From Alloacidobacterium dinghuense (lineage in GTDB: Bacteria > Acidobacteriota > Terriglobia > Terriglobales > Acidobacteriaceae), in NCBI RefSeq assembly GCF_014274465.1, contig NZ_CP060394.1, positions 5,270,001-5,334,000 of the forward strand: a DNA stretch of 64,000 nucleotides, read 5' to 3'. A program made the position numbers and the translations under genes. Numbering within the stretch: position 1 is the stretch's first letter; each line of letters starts with the position of its first letter. The notes beneath the pieces are model-generated. The model ran no database searches and was not told the origin of the DNA. It saw only the letters and a program-made list of their open reading frames with translations. This document shows positions 28,031-36,957 of this stretch, piece by piece.

Positions 28031-28065
28031 AGCCAAAGAGACTCCGATCCCGTCTCTGGCTACCA
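28031..28065 (+). repeat. tRNA-3'-end-like direct repeat (possible att site)
   Basis: CGATCCCGTCTCTGGC at 28045-28060, then T-ACCA, repeats the tRNA-Phe remnant at 7116-7136 with one mismatch, in the same orientation and 20.9 kb away. It is also the 3' half of an interrupted hairpin (AGCCA, bulge, GAGAC ... GTCTC TGGCT; 28031-28061). No tRNA body is present. Confidence 0.5.
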
Positions 28066-28140
28066 TTTTCCAGAAGGATGTATGGGATTTTCGGCAATGT
28101 TTGGCGGCGTCTCAGAAGCGACATTGAAGCTCATCGCAGA

Positions 28141-29154
28141 TCAGAAACGATATCCGGGTTTAAGTTCACAACGGTAGACCGTGGTCTTCTCTTTTTCGTT
28201 ATCAGTCCGGACAGAACAGCTGGCCCAGCTCAAATTAAAGTCCGGACTCAGCGGAAACACGACAGGAGAGCCATCGATCTCCGCCTCAAGACTCACGCCT
28301 TCCTGGGTTGGGGGCAGTGTAAAGTTGAGCGTCTGACCAAAAATGACAGGATATAACTCGCGGACATTGGAAACGATTGCGTTATGAAAGACCTCGGCCT
28401 CCAGCAGGAAGGTCGCGGTATCCGACCAGTTCAGGGCAGTGACTCGGATGTTGCGCCCTCCATGAACAAATCCGCTTGAGTCGATCCGTGTAAACGGGCA
28501 CGGCCCTGCAATGCAAGAGGCTCTAACATTGCCGAACGTGTTGTCCGCTCCGGCATCCAACGACGCAGATGCAGCGGATGCCTTCCATTTTCCATCCGGT
28601 GAACATAGGAACTGTTGATTGCAGGGCACATTCCCCTTATTGACGACCTGAAAGGTTTTGACTGCGCTCCCTATATTCGTCTCGCTCCGGGAGTTGATCG
28701 TGTATCTCACCCTGATATTGGATACTACAGTTTCCGGGCGCTTCGATGCAGCCAGGTCCTTCGCAGGAATCGGAGTCATTGCCGCAACATATAGCTCTGT
28801 CGGGGTCTTCAATCTTCCCGTTTGAACCGTCAAGTTGAGCGGTTCGTAATATGGATGTCGGAAACTGACAATCACAGGTTTTTCTGACAAGGGTTCCTTT
28901 TGAAAGACAACCTTGAAATATCCGGAAGCTTCGGAACGAGTCGTGACAGTCTTCACGCCGTCCGATGCTGTGATCGCAACGTCTGCGATCGGCAACTCTT
29001 TCTCCGTATCAGCGTCGCGCCCAATCACTGAACCTTCAATCGGGATCGCTTGCCGTATGGAAATCGATCTCAGTCGGTGTGCACGCAGCAACAGCACAGT
29101 GACCACTACTGCGACAACTGCGATAATCGCCCAAACAGCTTTTTTCCCTATCAT
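28141..29154 (-). CDS. Membrane-anchored carboxypeptidase-regulatory-like protein
   Basis: 337 residues. One N-terminal membrane helix (about 6-24: VWAIIAVVAVVVTVLLL) without a cleavage site, then an extracytoplasmic region. Residues about 38-125 look like a carboxypeptidase regulatory-like (Ig-type) domain: IEGSVIGRDADTEKELPIAD, SGYFKVVFQ, VSFRHPYYEPL. The rest is beta-rich with several Cys that could form disulfides (NVPCNQQFLCSP, ASCIAGPC). No enzymatic motif. Function unknown. Confidence 0.72.
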   Translation of the reverse strand: MIGKKAVWAIIAVVAVVVTVLLLRAHRLRSISIRQAIPIEGSVIGRDADTEKELPIADVAITASDGVKTVTTRSEASGYFKVVFQKEPLSEKPVIVSFRHPYYEPLNLTVQTGRLKTPTELYVAAMTPIPAKDLAASKRPETVVSNIRVRYTINSRSETNIGSAVKTFQVVNKGNVPCNQQFLCSPDGKWKASAASASLDAGADNTFGNVRASCIAGPCPFTRIDSSGFVHGGRNIRVTALNWSDTATFLLEAEVFHNAIVSNVRELYPVIFGQTLNFTLPPTQEGVSLEAEIDGSPVVFPLSPDFNLSWASCSVRTDNEKEKTTVYRCELKPGYRF

Positions 29155-29283
29155 TCAAAGACCGATATATGTTGTATGCACTTGGATACGGTGCCCATGG
29201 GTCGTTCTAACTAGGGCGTCGTTGCGTCTATTATTCAATAAGTGTCACCTAGAATCGATTTTTCCCAGAAAAGCGATGGTCTG

Positions 29284-30720
29284 ATGAGCATAGATGAAAG
29301 TGCAGGTGAAATCGATGGAAGAAACGAGACGCAAATTCGCGAAATAACCGATAGGCGCGAGAATCGCGGTTCCAGGCGTCAGCTGCTGCGCCAAATGGCG
29401 GGTGTCTCCCTCGGTTTGCCGCTCGCCCAATGGAAGGGCTTTCCTGTGTTGGCGCAGGCACCCGTGCAACAGCGGGCTGGGAGTGAGCGTACGGAACGAA
29501 CACCCGTCCCTCTGGCGACCACGGTGTCGCCTGAAGATGATCAGTTTCTGGACGAACTTGAACGAAGCAATTTCCTCTTTTTCTGGGAGCAAACTAATCC
29601 GCAGACGGGATTGATTAAGGACCGTTGCAACGTTCGTACAGCGGACACCACTGTGGCTGCAAGCATCGCGTCAACGGGCTTTGGCCTGACAGCAATCTGT
29701 ATCGCAGAAAAACGCGGCTTCATATCCCGCCAGGACGCACGTCTGCGCGTCATCACGACACTTGAATTTCTTTGGAAGAAGCTGCCGACGCATCGCGGAT
29801 TTTTCTATCACTTTGCCAACATGAATACCGGCGAAAGAATATGGGATTCCGAAGTCTCCTCCATTGATACTTCAATTTTGCTCTGCGGTATTCTTACCTG
29901 CCGCCAGCACTTTCGGGATCGCGACATTATCGAGCTTGCCCATGCAATTTTTGACCGCGTGGATTGGACCTGGCTATCAGAAGACATCACACTTCTGCCG
30001 ATGGGATGGACGCCTGAGTTCGGGTTTCTCGCTTCCAAGTGGGACTACTACAGCGAATTGATGATGATCTATCTGCTCGGAATGGGCTCTTCTTCTCATC
30101 CCCTGCGGCCTGAGGCTTGGTTGGCATGGAAAAGAACGACCTTTGAATACGAGGGGCTTCGCTATATTGGCTCATTTGCACCGCTGTTTGTGCACCAATA
30201 CTCCCAGGCTTGGTTCGACTTCCGCCACATGCGCGACAAGTACGCGGATTACTTTCAGAACTCAGCCATTGCCACCGAAGTTCACCGTCGCTTCTGCGTG
30301 GGTCTTAATAATAACTTTCCCGATTACAGTGACGATCTGTGGGGCATCACTGCCTCCGACTCTGAAAACGGTTATGTGGTCTGGGGCGGCCCACCGGCTA
30401 CAGGCCCTATCGATGGGACGGTGGTCCCGGCAGCTTGTGGAGGGTCATTGCCTTTTCTAACGGACGCCACCATGCGCGTCTTGAAGAATATCAAAACTCA
30501 TTATCCGCAAGCCTGGTGCCGCTATGGGTTTGTCGATGCGTTCAATCCGTTGAAAAAATGGTACGACAATGACGTCGTCGGGATTGACACCGGTATCACC
30601 ATGCTCATGGCGGAAAATGTACGCACCTCCTTCGTATGGGAGACCTTCATGAAAAACCCGGAGGCGCAACGCGGAATGGCCAATGCCGGTTTTAAGAGTT
30701 ACAGTCCAACTGCTGCTTGA
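29284..30720 (+). CDS. Glucoamylase-family protein (PF10091 type), exported
   Basis: 478 residues from ATG 29284 (GTG 29242 would add 14). An Arg-Arg containing region followed by a hydrophobic stretch (RGSRRQLLRQMAGVSLGLPL) looks like a Tat-type signal. The mature part is an alpha/alpha toroid with FFWEQTNPQTGLIKDRCN, ASIASTGFGLTAI, GFFYHFAN, EVSSIDTSILLCGIL, SKWDYYSELMMIYLLG and a C-terminal NDVVGIDTGITMLMAEN. This is the glycoamylase-like family, which includes GH144 beta-1,2-glucanases. Substrate is not certain; a cyclic or linear beta-glucan is possible. Confidence 0.85.
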   Translation: MSIDESAGEIDGRNETQIREITDRRENRGSRRQLLRQMAGVSLGLPLAQWKGFPVLAQAPVQQRAGSERTERTPVPLATTVSPEDDQFLDELERSNFLFFWEQTNPQTGLIKDRCNVRTADTTVAASIASTGFGLTAICIAEKRGFISRQDARLRVITTLEFLWKKLPTHRGFFYHFANMNTGERIWDSEVSSIDTSILLCGILTCRQHFRDRDIIELAHAIFDRVDWTWLSEDITLLPMGWTPEFGFLASKWDYYSELMMIYLLGMGSSSHPLRPEAWLAWKRTTFEYEGLRYIGSFAPLFVHQYSQAWFDFRHMRDKYADYFQNSAIATEVHRRFCVGLNNNFPDYSDDLWGITASDSENGYVVWGGPPATGPIDGTVVPAACGGSLPFLTDATMRVLKNIKTHYPQAWCRYGFVDAFNPLKKWYDNDVVGIDTGITMLMAENVRTSFVWETFMKNPEAQRGMANAGFKSYSPTAA

Positions 30721-30826
30721 CCCTCATGCTTTGACTGCAAACGAGGCGTCGATGTCCTTCGAAAAAAGCGACACATCTGAGATATGAAAGACGCCCTCGA
30801 ATAGCGGAGTTACTAACGGACCGAAG

Positions 30827-30855
30827 ATAAGTAACGCGTTCGCAGTGTTACTTAT
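30827..30855. repeat. 9-bp inverted repeat
   Basis: ATAAGTAAC ... GTTACTTAT with an 11-base spacer, about 110 bases after the glucoamylase-family gene. Could be a weak terminator or an operator; there is no T-run. Confidence 0.4.
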
Positions 30856-30899
30856 AAAAGGCTAGTTGCCAGTTATCCCGTCGTGTACTATCACGGACA

Positions 30900-31217
30900 T
30901 TGATGAACTCTGATGCCTTTGATCTGCCTACCAAGAAGGGGTTGATAGATCGTCTTACTCCTTCGATGCCGCTCCTCGTTTTCACCGTGTCCATGTTCTT
31001 GAATGACATCTTTGTCACACAAGCGCAGCGCGATGCCGGAAAGATGCCGTCGGTTTGGGTAGTGATGGCTCGCGAGCCAGCCGACCTGCATACCCTGGCT
31101 TCCGGCACGAGTGCTCCATTTCGCTGGGAGCCTCTTCATGGACAGCCTCAGTCGCGTTTGTGGACAGATGACTACTCAAACCTGCTGGGAGCAATCAAGT
31201 TTTTCGCGAACGATTAG
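30900..31217 (+). pseudogene. Remnant resembling the C-terminus of a spermidine synthase-like protein
   Basis: A frame of 105 residues ends in QSRLWTDDYSNLLGAIKFF; the WTDDYSNLL motif is typical for the C-terminus of spermidine synthase-like proteins, including those fused to transporters. The preceding part has FLNDIFVTQAQRDAGKMPS and no ribosome-binding site or SAM-binding domain. It therefore looks like the tail of a deleted gene. Confidence 0.4.
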
Positions 31218-31346
31218 TTACCTCTTTCGTCGAGTGATGCTGCTTCCTGTCACTGGCATCGATTTGCAAATATATCAACGGTACACCTGTCGTCTTTGGT
31301 CATCGATTTCCGATTTCCATATGTAGACGAAAGGAGACGAGTCCAA

Positions 31347-32420
31347 ATGAGTACAACACAGGCATCTGCGATCGATATGGGCCAACTCAATTGCTTTATC
31401 GGTCAGTTTGTAACTGATCTCGGGGCCGCAGTCCACACGGGCATGGTCGTAATTGGGGAGAAGTTAGGCCTTTACAAGGCCCTTGCCGGAAAAGCAATGA
31501 CCTCGGCACAACTCGCCACGAAGACGAACACCGACGAGCGCTACCTGCGCGAATGGCTGGCTTCACAAGCTGCCGGAGGATATATCACCTATGATGCGAA
31601 GAGCGACAAGTTCAGTCTGAACGACGTACAGGCTCTCACACTTGCGACGGAAGACAGTCCCGCGTATCTGCCTGGAGCATTTGAACTGGCGTTAGGTTCG
31701 CTTGCCGCAGTCCCGAGAATCGCAGAATCGTTTCGCACGGGCGCGGGAATGGGTTGGCATGAGCATGCCGACGGCGTCTTCCATGGATGCGAGAAGTTCT
31801 TTCGCCCCGGTTACGTTGCCAATCTTGTGAGCGCCTGGATTCCTGCGCTGGATGGCGTGAAAGAGAAGCTGGAAGCTGGAGCGAGAGTTGCGGACGTCGG
31901 GTGCGGCAAAGGGGCTTCGACCTTGCTGATGGCGAAAGCGTTTCCGAAGTCGCAGTTCTTCGGATTTGATTATCACGACAAGTCGATTGAAGCGGCGCGC
32001 GAATCTGCGAAACGCGAGGGCGTTGCGGGTCGCATGAGCTTCGAAGTATCCAGCGCGAAAGATTTTCCCGGCAAGGACTACGATTTCGTCGCTGTGTTTG
32101 ATTGCCTGCATGACATGGGCGATCCGATCGGGGCCGCAGCGCACGTTCGAAGCTCTGTGGCGCGCGATGGAGTATGGATGATTGTTGAGCCCTTTGCCAA
32201 TGATCACTTGAAAGACAATCTGAATCCGGTGGGACGTGTCTATTACTCTTTCTCGACGCTGCTGTGCACGCCGTGCTCACGATCTCAGGAAGTTGGGTTG
32301 TGTCTGGGGGCGCAGGCCGGCGAGGCGCGCATTCGCGAGGTTGTGACGTCGGCTGGATTCACTCGCTTTCGGCGGGCAGCAGAAACACCATTCAACTTAG
32401 TCTACGAAGTCCGACCTTAA
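31347..32420 (+). CDS. Class I SAM-dependent methyltransferase with winged-helix N-terminus
   Basis: 357 residues; ATG 31347 has AAAGGAGA nine bases upstream, better than the earlier in-frame start at 31296. N-terminal dimerisation/winged-helix part (MTSAQLATKTNTDERYLREW) followed by a Rossmann methyltransferase: VADVGCGKGASTLLMAKAFP (motif I), FGFDYHDKSIEAAR (motif II), FVAVFDCLHDMGDP (motif IV) and MIVEPFANDHL. This layout is shared with small-molecule O-/N-methyltransferases. Substrate unknown. Confidence 0.86.
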   Translation: MSTTQASAIDMGQLNCFIGQFVTDLGAAVHTGMVVIGEKLGLYKALAGKAMTSAQLATKTNTDERYLREWLASQAAGGYITYDAKSDKFSLNDVQALTLATEDSPAYLPGAFELALGSLAAVPRIAESFRTGAGMGWHEHADGVFHGCEKFFRPGYVANLVSAWIPALDGVKEKLEAGARVADVGCGKGASTLLMAKAFPKSQFFGFDYHDKSIEAARESAKREGVAGRMSFEVSSAKDFPGKDYDFVAVFDCLHDMGDPIGAAAHVRSSVARDGVWMIVEPFANDHLKDNLNPVGRVYYSFSTLLCTPCSRSQEVGLCLGAQAGEARIREVVTSAGFTRFRRAAETPFNLVYEVRP

Positions 32421-32542
32421 CTTGAGCTGCCGCCCCGGGGTCGAATATTTCGCTCCGGGCTCGGGCTCTGCCTGTAGCTAAGGTTGCTCTTGCTGTGCAG
32501 CACAACATGGTTGCTTCGGAAATCCAGGATGGAGATGCGAGA

Positions 32543-33097
32543 ATGCGAACGACTACGAAAGACGCACGCGCGAGTCAGGCTTTCAGCAAGATCAACGGAG
32601 CGCCAGCAAGTCGTCGCGCCGCGGCATTGGCGGATCGCATTGAAGAGTGTGCTGAACTGCTCGCCGCGTTTGCCGAAGGACTTTCGGAGGCAGAGTGGCG
32701 CACCCCGGTGCCCGAGGGTCGGAAGGATGGGCGTTCCGTGGGCGTAATCGTGCATCACGTTGCCAGCGTCTACCCCGTCGAGATTAATCTGGCGCAAAGC
32801 GTCGCGGCCGCGAAGCCTGTTACGGATATTACCTGGGATGTGGTTGCTGAGTTGAACGCTGAGCACACCGAAGAACACGAAGAGATAAGCAAGGCTGCAG
32901 CGCTCGAACTCCTGTTGTGGAATAGCCGTGCCGCCGCCTCGGCGGTACGCGGGTTCACGGATGAAGAGTTAGACCAGGCCGCACCTTTTTCATTGAACTC
33001 GGACGCGCCGGTCACTGCGCAGTTCGTGATTGAGGATCACGCTCTTCGGCACAGCTGGCACCATCTTGCCCGCATTCGGAAGGCCTTGAGACGGTAA
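32543..33097 (+). CDS. DinB-like family protein
   Basis: 184 residues from ATG 32543, which has GGAG nine bases upstream (a start at 32495 would add 16). Helical bundle with His residues typical for DinB-like metal proteins: GVIVHHVASVYPVEINLA and a late EDHALRHSWHHLARI. The family includes bacillithiol- and mycothiol-dependent transferases and damage-inducible proteins of unknown role. No closer assignment possible. Confidence 0.7.
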   Translation: MRTTTKDARASQAFSKINGAPASRRAAALADRIEECAELLAAFAEGLSEAEWRTPVPEGRKDGRSVGVIVHHVASVYPVEINLAQSVAAAKPVTDITWDVVAELNAEHTEEHEEISKAAALELLLWNSRAAASAVRGFTDEELDQAAPFSLNSDAPVTAQFVIEDHALRHSWHHLARIRKALRR

Positions 33098-33163
33098 TCG
33101 GTCGCAGTGAGAAGAACGAACGCCTTCTGAGCAGCTCTCTATATCCAATATGATAGAGACAGC

Positions 33164-36157
33164 TTGCCAGCACGACGAACGTTGAATCTTAGCAACTCAT
33201 ACAAGGTCTTTCCTCTGCTCCTTGCATTGACCCTCAGCGCAAAGAGCGTGAAGGCGTCGGATCCTCAACCATCGCTCCGCGATGAGGTATTGACTACCTG
33301 GACGACTGAACAGGGACTTCCTCAGAATTTCATCACATCACTTGCGCAGACATCCGATGGCTTTGTCTGGGTGGGGACGATGAATGGACTGGTGCGCTTT
33401 GATGGGCTTCATTTCCGTGGATTCGGCCAGGACGGACCGCCGGAACTGCAAGGGTTTATTGGCGGCCTCGTGAGAGACGGTGGCGACGGTCTTTGGATTG
33501 TGACAGCTTCAAGCTTCTTTCATTACGAGCATCATCGATTTGTGCCAATTCTTTTTGAAGGGCGACCGCACTATCGGATTGACGCGATTGCCCGCTCAAA
33601 GGACGGAGAATTATGGGTCTGCTTTGAGGGCAGACTGGAGCGAACCCAAGCGGGCAGATTGGTTCCCGCACGCTTGCCTGACGGAGTGCATCGCGTCAGC
33701 GATCTGGCAATTGGAAACGATGGCTCTCTCTGGATCGCAGACGGCGAGAATATCTTCCGCATGCGCAAGGATTCGGTCGTTGCAAAATACAATCTGCGGG
33801 ATTCTCGTTTTCTATATTCTGACCGCTTTGGCGATCTTTGGGCAGGCGACGGTCATCGCTTGTTTCATTTTGACGGGAACGGCTTCACGAGAGTCAACAA
33901 GCCTGGCTTGGGTAACTTTGTCAGCGTGATGGTTGACAGCCATCATCGGCTCTGGATGGCGAGCGGCGGACTTCATGGACTCACGCGCAAATCCGGCGAT
34001 GAAGTAGAAACCCTCACCCAAGCCAACGGGCTTGCGAGCAACGATGTTCGTACGATTCTCGAAGACCACAACGGAGATTTCTGGCTGGGGACGATTGCCG
34101 GTCTTCAGCGTCTTCATCAGGGCATCTTTACGAGCTATTCCGTAACGAACAGAGTGGCAGGACAACACACCCAGACGGTTTCCATCTTTGAACAAAGAGA
34201 TGGCTCCATATGGACGGGGACCCTCGAAGGAGGCGTGGTCCGTTGGTGGGAAGGTCACTCGCACCGGTTCGATAAAGCACAGGGACTGTCTCCGGGACAG
34301 GTTCGAGGGTTTTTTGAACACGGTGCCGCTCCGGCAATCGCGATCGCAGACTATGGGATATTCGAGAAGCGTGGCAGCAGGTTTGCGAAGATGACGCGGA
34401 TTCCGCATGGATATGTGAGCACTCCAGTTGTTGACGGTGTTGGAAGCGTCTGGTTCCGCATTGAACATGTAGGAATTTTCCGATTTAGGAACGGCGAGGT
34501 TGCCGAGTTTGGAACCAAGGACGGTCTCAGCGGAAAGCCAGTTTCGTGGCTGGGTCTTGATCCTCGTGGCGATTTGTGGGTCGGAGATGCGGCAGGGATG
34601 GAACGCTGGAATGGAAGCCGCTTTGAACGCGGGTTTTCCACCGATGGACCGGTTCTTTGCGCGGCGTGGCCACGAGATGGATTGGCTATTTGTACATTCA
34701 ATGGCTTGTTGCTGCGAAGTGAAACGAATGGCCGCCAACGTTTGCTAACACAGAAAGAGGGACTGCCCGGTAATACTGTGCTTGATGTAATGAGCGATGA
34801 TGCGGAAAATCTCTGGATTGTGACAGCAAGCGCCATTGCTCGCATTGTGCATGAACAATGGAAGGCGTATGCCGAGGGTAGAAGTTCACGAATTGATCCA
34901 GAAGTATTTACCGAAGCGGACGGCCTCAAGAGTCGCTATGTTTTGCCGCTGAATGGTGTGACAGCCATACGGGCGCACGATGGGCGCATGTGGTTTGCAA
35001 CGATCAAAGGGCCGGCTGTTATTGATCCACATCTCATGGCCACACAGCCTGCGCAGGCAGTCCTCGACAGCATCGTTGTGGACGATCAACATAACCTGTC
35101 CGGAGATTTGATCATAGGTCCGGGCCGGCATCGCATTACTTTTGCCTACACAGCTCCGGCCACGGTTGCTCCAGAGCAGACCCATTTTCGTTATCGCCTG
35201 GTGGGGTGGGACCGCGATTGGGTTGACGCGGGAACATCGCGCGAGGTATCGTACACAGGCCTTCGGCCCGCTCATTATGCATTCCAGGTGATGGCGACGA
35301 ACCGCGAAGGTGGCTCAAGTGGACAGCCAGCGCAGGTGGAGATTCAGATCCGGCCGTTCTTCTGGCAGACGAAGTGGTTTCTCATTGTTGTCATTTGTGC
35401 GGCGATCGGCATCATTGTCGAAGTTACACGGCGATTCACTCGCCGCAGAGCGGAACGGCTCAGCATGCGATTTCAGGAGCGTGTTGCAGAGCGCGAGCGA
35501 ATTGCGCACGAGATTCACGATACGGTGATTCAAGACCTGATCGGCGCAACGCTGCAACTTGAGCTGATTGGATTTGAGATAGCCGATCAGCCTGGAAAAT
35601 CGAAGGCGTCACTGGCAACACTGGCAGGACGAATGCGCGAGACGATTGCGCGCAGCCGGAACATGGTCTCGAACCTTCATTCGACAGCTGTAACCCAATA
35701 CAGTCTGGTGGAAGTGCTACGGCACTCGGAGGCGGAGTTCCGATCAGGACCGCTGCCCGTATTCGATCTGGTTTCCCAGGGTGAGCCGCGCGAGGTGCAG
35801 CCTCTGATTCGGGATGAGGTTTACCGCATCTGTCGTGAAGCCCTGGCAAATGCTTTTCGCCACGCACATGCAGAATATGTAACAGTGGAGGTACGTTTTC
35901 TTCCCGATATGCTTGAAGTTGAGATCGCCGATGATGGAAATGGCATGACCGAAGACCTCTTGCAGCACGGCCGCACCGGACACTTCGGATTGCGCGGAAT
36001 GCACGCTCACGCACAACGCATCGGCGCTACGCTGGTAATCGAAAGTGAACCGGAACAAGGGACGAACGTTATACTGCGCGTAAAGACATCCAGTTCTTCA
36101 CTGTGGCGACGCAATGGCAGAGGCAGATTCAGGGGAAATGATGCAGACGCAAGTTGA
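33164..36157 (+). CDS. Propeller-type sensor histidine kinase (Reg_prop, Y_Y_Y, HisKA_3)
   Basis: 997 residues with a TTG start and an N-terminal signal region (VFPLLLALTLSAKSVKAS). A two-component-regulator propeller fills about 40-640: repeats such as TSDGFVWVGTMNGLVRFDG, NGDFWLGTIAGLQRL and DPRGDLWVGDAAGMERW. A Y_Y_Y Ig-like domain follows, then one membrane helix (about 735-755), and a cytoplasmic HisKA_3 domain with His785 in AHEIHDTVIQDL, and HATPase with NAFRHAHA and DDGNGM, GLRGMHAHA. It senses an extracytoplasmic, often carbohydrate-linked, signal. Its end overlaps the NarL-type regulator gene. Confidence 0.92.
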   Translation: MPARRTLNLSNSYKVFPLLLALTLSAKSVKASDPQPSLRDEVLTTWTTEQGLPQNFITSLAQTSDGFVWVGTMNGLVRFDGLHFRGFGQDGPPELQGFIGGLVRDGGDGLWIVTASSFFHYEHHRFVPILFEGRPHYRIDAIARSKDGELWVCFEGRLERTQAGRLVPARLPDGVHRVSDLAIGNDGSLWIADGENIFRMRKDSVVAKYNLRDSRFLYSDRFGDLWAGDGHRLFHFDGNGFTRVNKPGLGNFVSVMVDSHHRLWMASGGLHGLTRKSGDEVETLTQANGLASNDVRTILEDHNGDFWLGTIAGLQRLHQGIFTSYSVTNRVAGQHTQTVSIFEQRDGSIWTGTLEGGVVRWWEGHSHRFDKAQGLSPGQVRGFFEHGAAPAIAIADYGIFEKRGSRFAKMTRIPHGYVSTPVVDGVGSVWFRIEHVGIFRFRNGEVAEFGTKDGLSGKPVSWLGLDPRGDLWVGDAAGMERWNGSRFERGFSTDGPVLCAAWPRDGLAICTFNGLLLRSETNGRQRLLTQKEGLPGNTVLDVMSDDAENLWIVTASAIARIVHEQWKAYAEGRSSRIDPEVFTEADGLKSRYVLPLNGVTAIRAHDGRMWFATIKGPAVIDPHLMATQPAQAVLDSIVVDDQHNLSGDLIIGPGRHRITFAYTAPATVAPEQTHFRYRLVGWDRDWVDAGTSREVSYTGLRPAHYAFQVMATNREGGSSGQPAQVEIQIRPFFWQTKWFLIVVICAAIGIIVEVTRRFTRRRAERLSMRFQERVAERERIAHEIHDTVIQDLIGATLQLELIGFEIADQPGKSKASLATLAGRMRETIARSRNMVSNLHSTAVTQYSLVEVLRHSEAEFRSGPLPVFDLVSQGEPREVQPLIRDEVYRICREALANAFRHAHAEYVTVEVRFLPDMLEVEIADDGNGMTEDLLQHGRTGHFGLRGMHAHAQRIGATLVIESEPEQGTNVILRVKTSSSSLWRRNGRGRFRGNDADAS

Positions 36158-36773
36158 AACTCCGGTTCAGGTGCTGATTGTCGACGATCATCCCATGGTG
36201 CGCGAAGGGCTCGCGGGTGTGCTGGAGCGGCAAAATATGAGAGTCGTTGGACTCGCCGCTACGGGGAAACAGGCAATCGAAATGTATTCGGTCCTCAGAC
36301 CGGATGTTGTCCTGCTGGATCTTCGGCTGCCAGACCAGAGCGGATTTGATGTCGTGCGCACTGTGCTCGGCAATGATCCACAGGCGCGTATCATCATTCT
36401 GAGCTCAGCCCAAGGCGATGCTTCGATTTACAACGCGATCAGCCTAGGTGTCCGCGGATATCTCCTGAAGGGGATCGACGGCGCTACGCTTGCCGATCAG
36501 GTACGGCACGTCGCGGCAGGCGGCAGCTGCCTTTCGCCCGAGACCGCCGAGAAACTAACGCAATACATCTCTTCGCAGAAACTGAGCGAGCGCGAAATCG
36601 AAGTTCTCGGCCTCATCTCAAAAGGCAAGAGCAATAAAGAGATTGCCGATCTTATCTTTGTGACCGAGAACACGGTCAAGATGCACGTAAAGAAAATTCT
36701 TCTAAAGCTACAGGCCAATGACCGCACGCAGGCCGTGGTGATTGCGATCCAGCGCGGACTCCTCGACGCCTGA
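36141..36773 (+). CDS. NarL/FixJ-family response regulator
   Basis: 210 residues from ATG 36141, five bases after AGGGG; ATGs at 36138 and 36114 are alternatives. Receiver domain with VDDH and phospho-acceptor Asp in VVLLDLRLPDQSG, Ser in IILSSAQ, Lys in YLLKGIDGATL. C-terminal LuxR-type helix-turn-helix: LSEREIEVLGLISKGKSNKE and VTENTVKMHVKKILLKL. Its gene overlaps the upstream propeller kinase, so the two form a pair. The large sedolisin gene downstream may be a target (inference from position). Confidence 0.92.
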   Translation: MQTQVETPVQVLIVDDHPMVREGLAGVLERQNMRVVGLAATGKQAIEMYSVLRPDVVLLDLRLPDQSGFDVVRTVLGNDPQARIIILSSAQGDASIYNAISLGVRGYLLKGIDGATLADQVRHVAAGGSCLSPETAEKLTQYISSQKLSEREIEVLGLISKGKSNKEIADLIFVTENTVKMHVKKILLKLQANDRTQAVVIAIQRGLLDA

Positions 36774-36776
36774 TGC

Positions 36777-36796
36777 AACTACCCTTTCGGGTAGTT
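36777..36796 (+). terminator. Hairpin terminator after kinase/regulator pair
   Basis: AACTACCC-TTTC-GGGTAGTT: perfect 8-bp stem with a 4-base loop, directly after the regulator stop, followed by TGAAAA rather than a strong T-run. Confidence 0.6.
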
Positions 36797-36957
36797 TGAA
36801 AACTATCCTTCGTATTTCGAGCTTTGATTCCAGCTAGAGTGTTAACCTTTCGAAAATTTCCCACCTTGGATGCCACGAGGCCTATGCGGAGATGAGCAAC
36901 AGCTGCTGAGCATGGGACTGGCATCTCCACCCACGCTTTCTTCCGGAGGTTGGTTGC

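Noticed and set aside
28031-28065. Complete tRNA gene
   Set aside because: Only the acceptor/T-arm 3' part is present; no D-arm, anticodon arm or 5' acceptor strand can be fitted.
33812-34738. A 308-codon minus-strand frame in the propeller kinase
   Set aside because: Antisense shadow of repetitive propeller codons; no ribosome-binding site.
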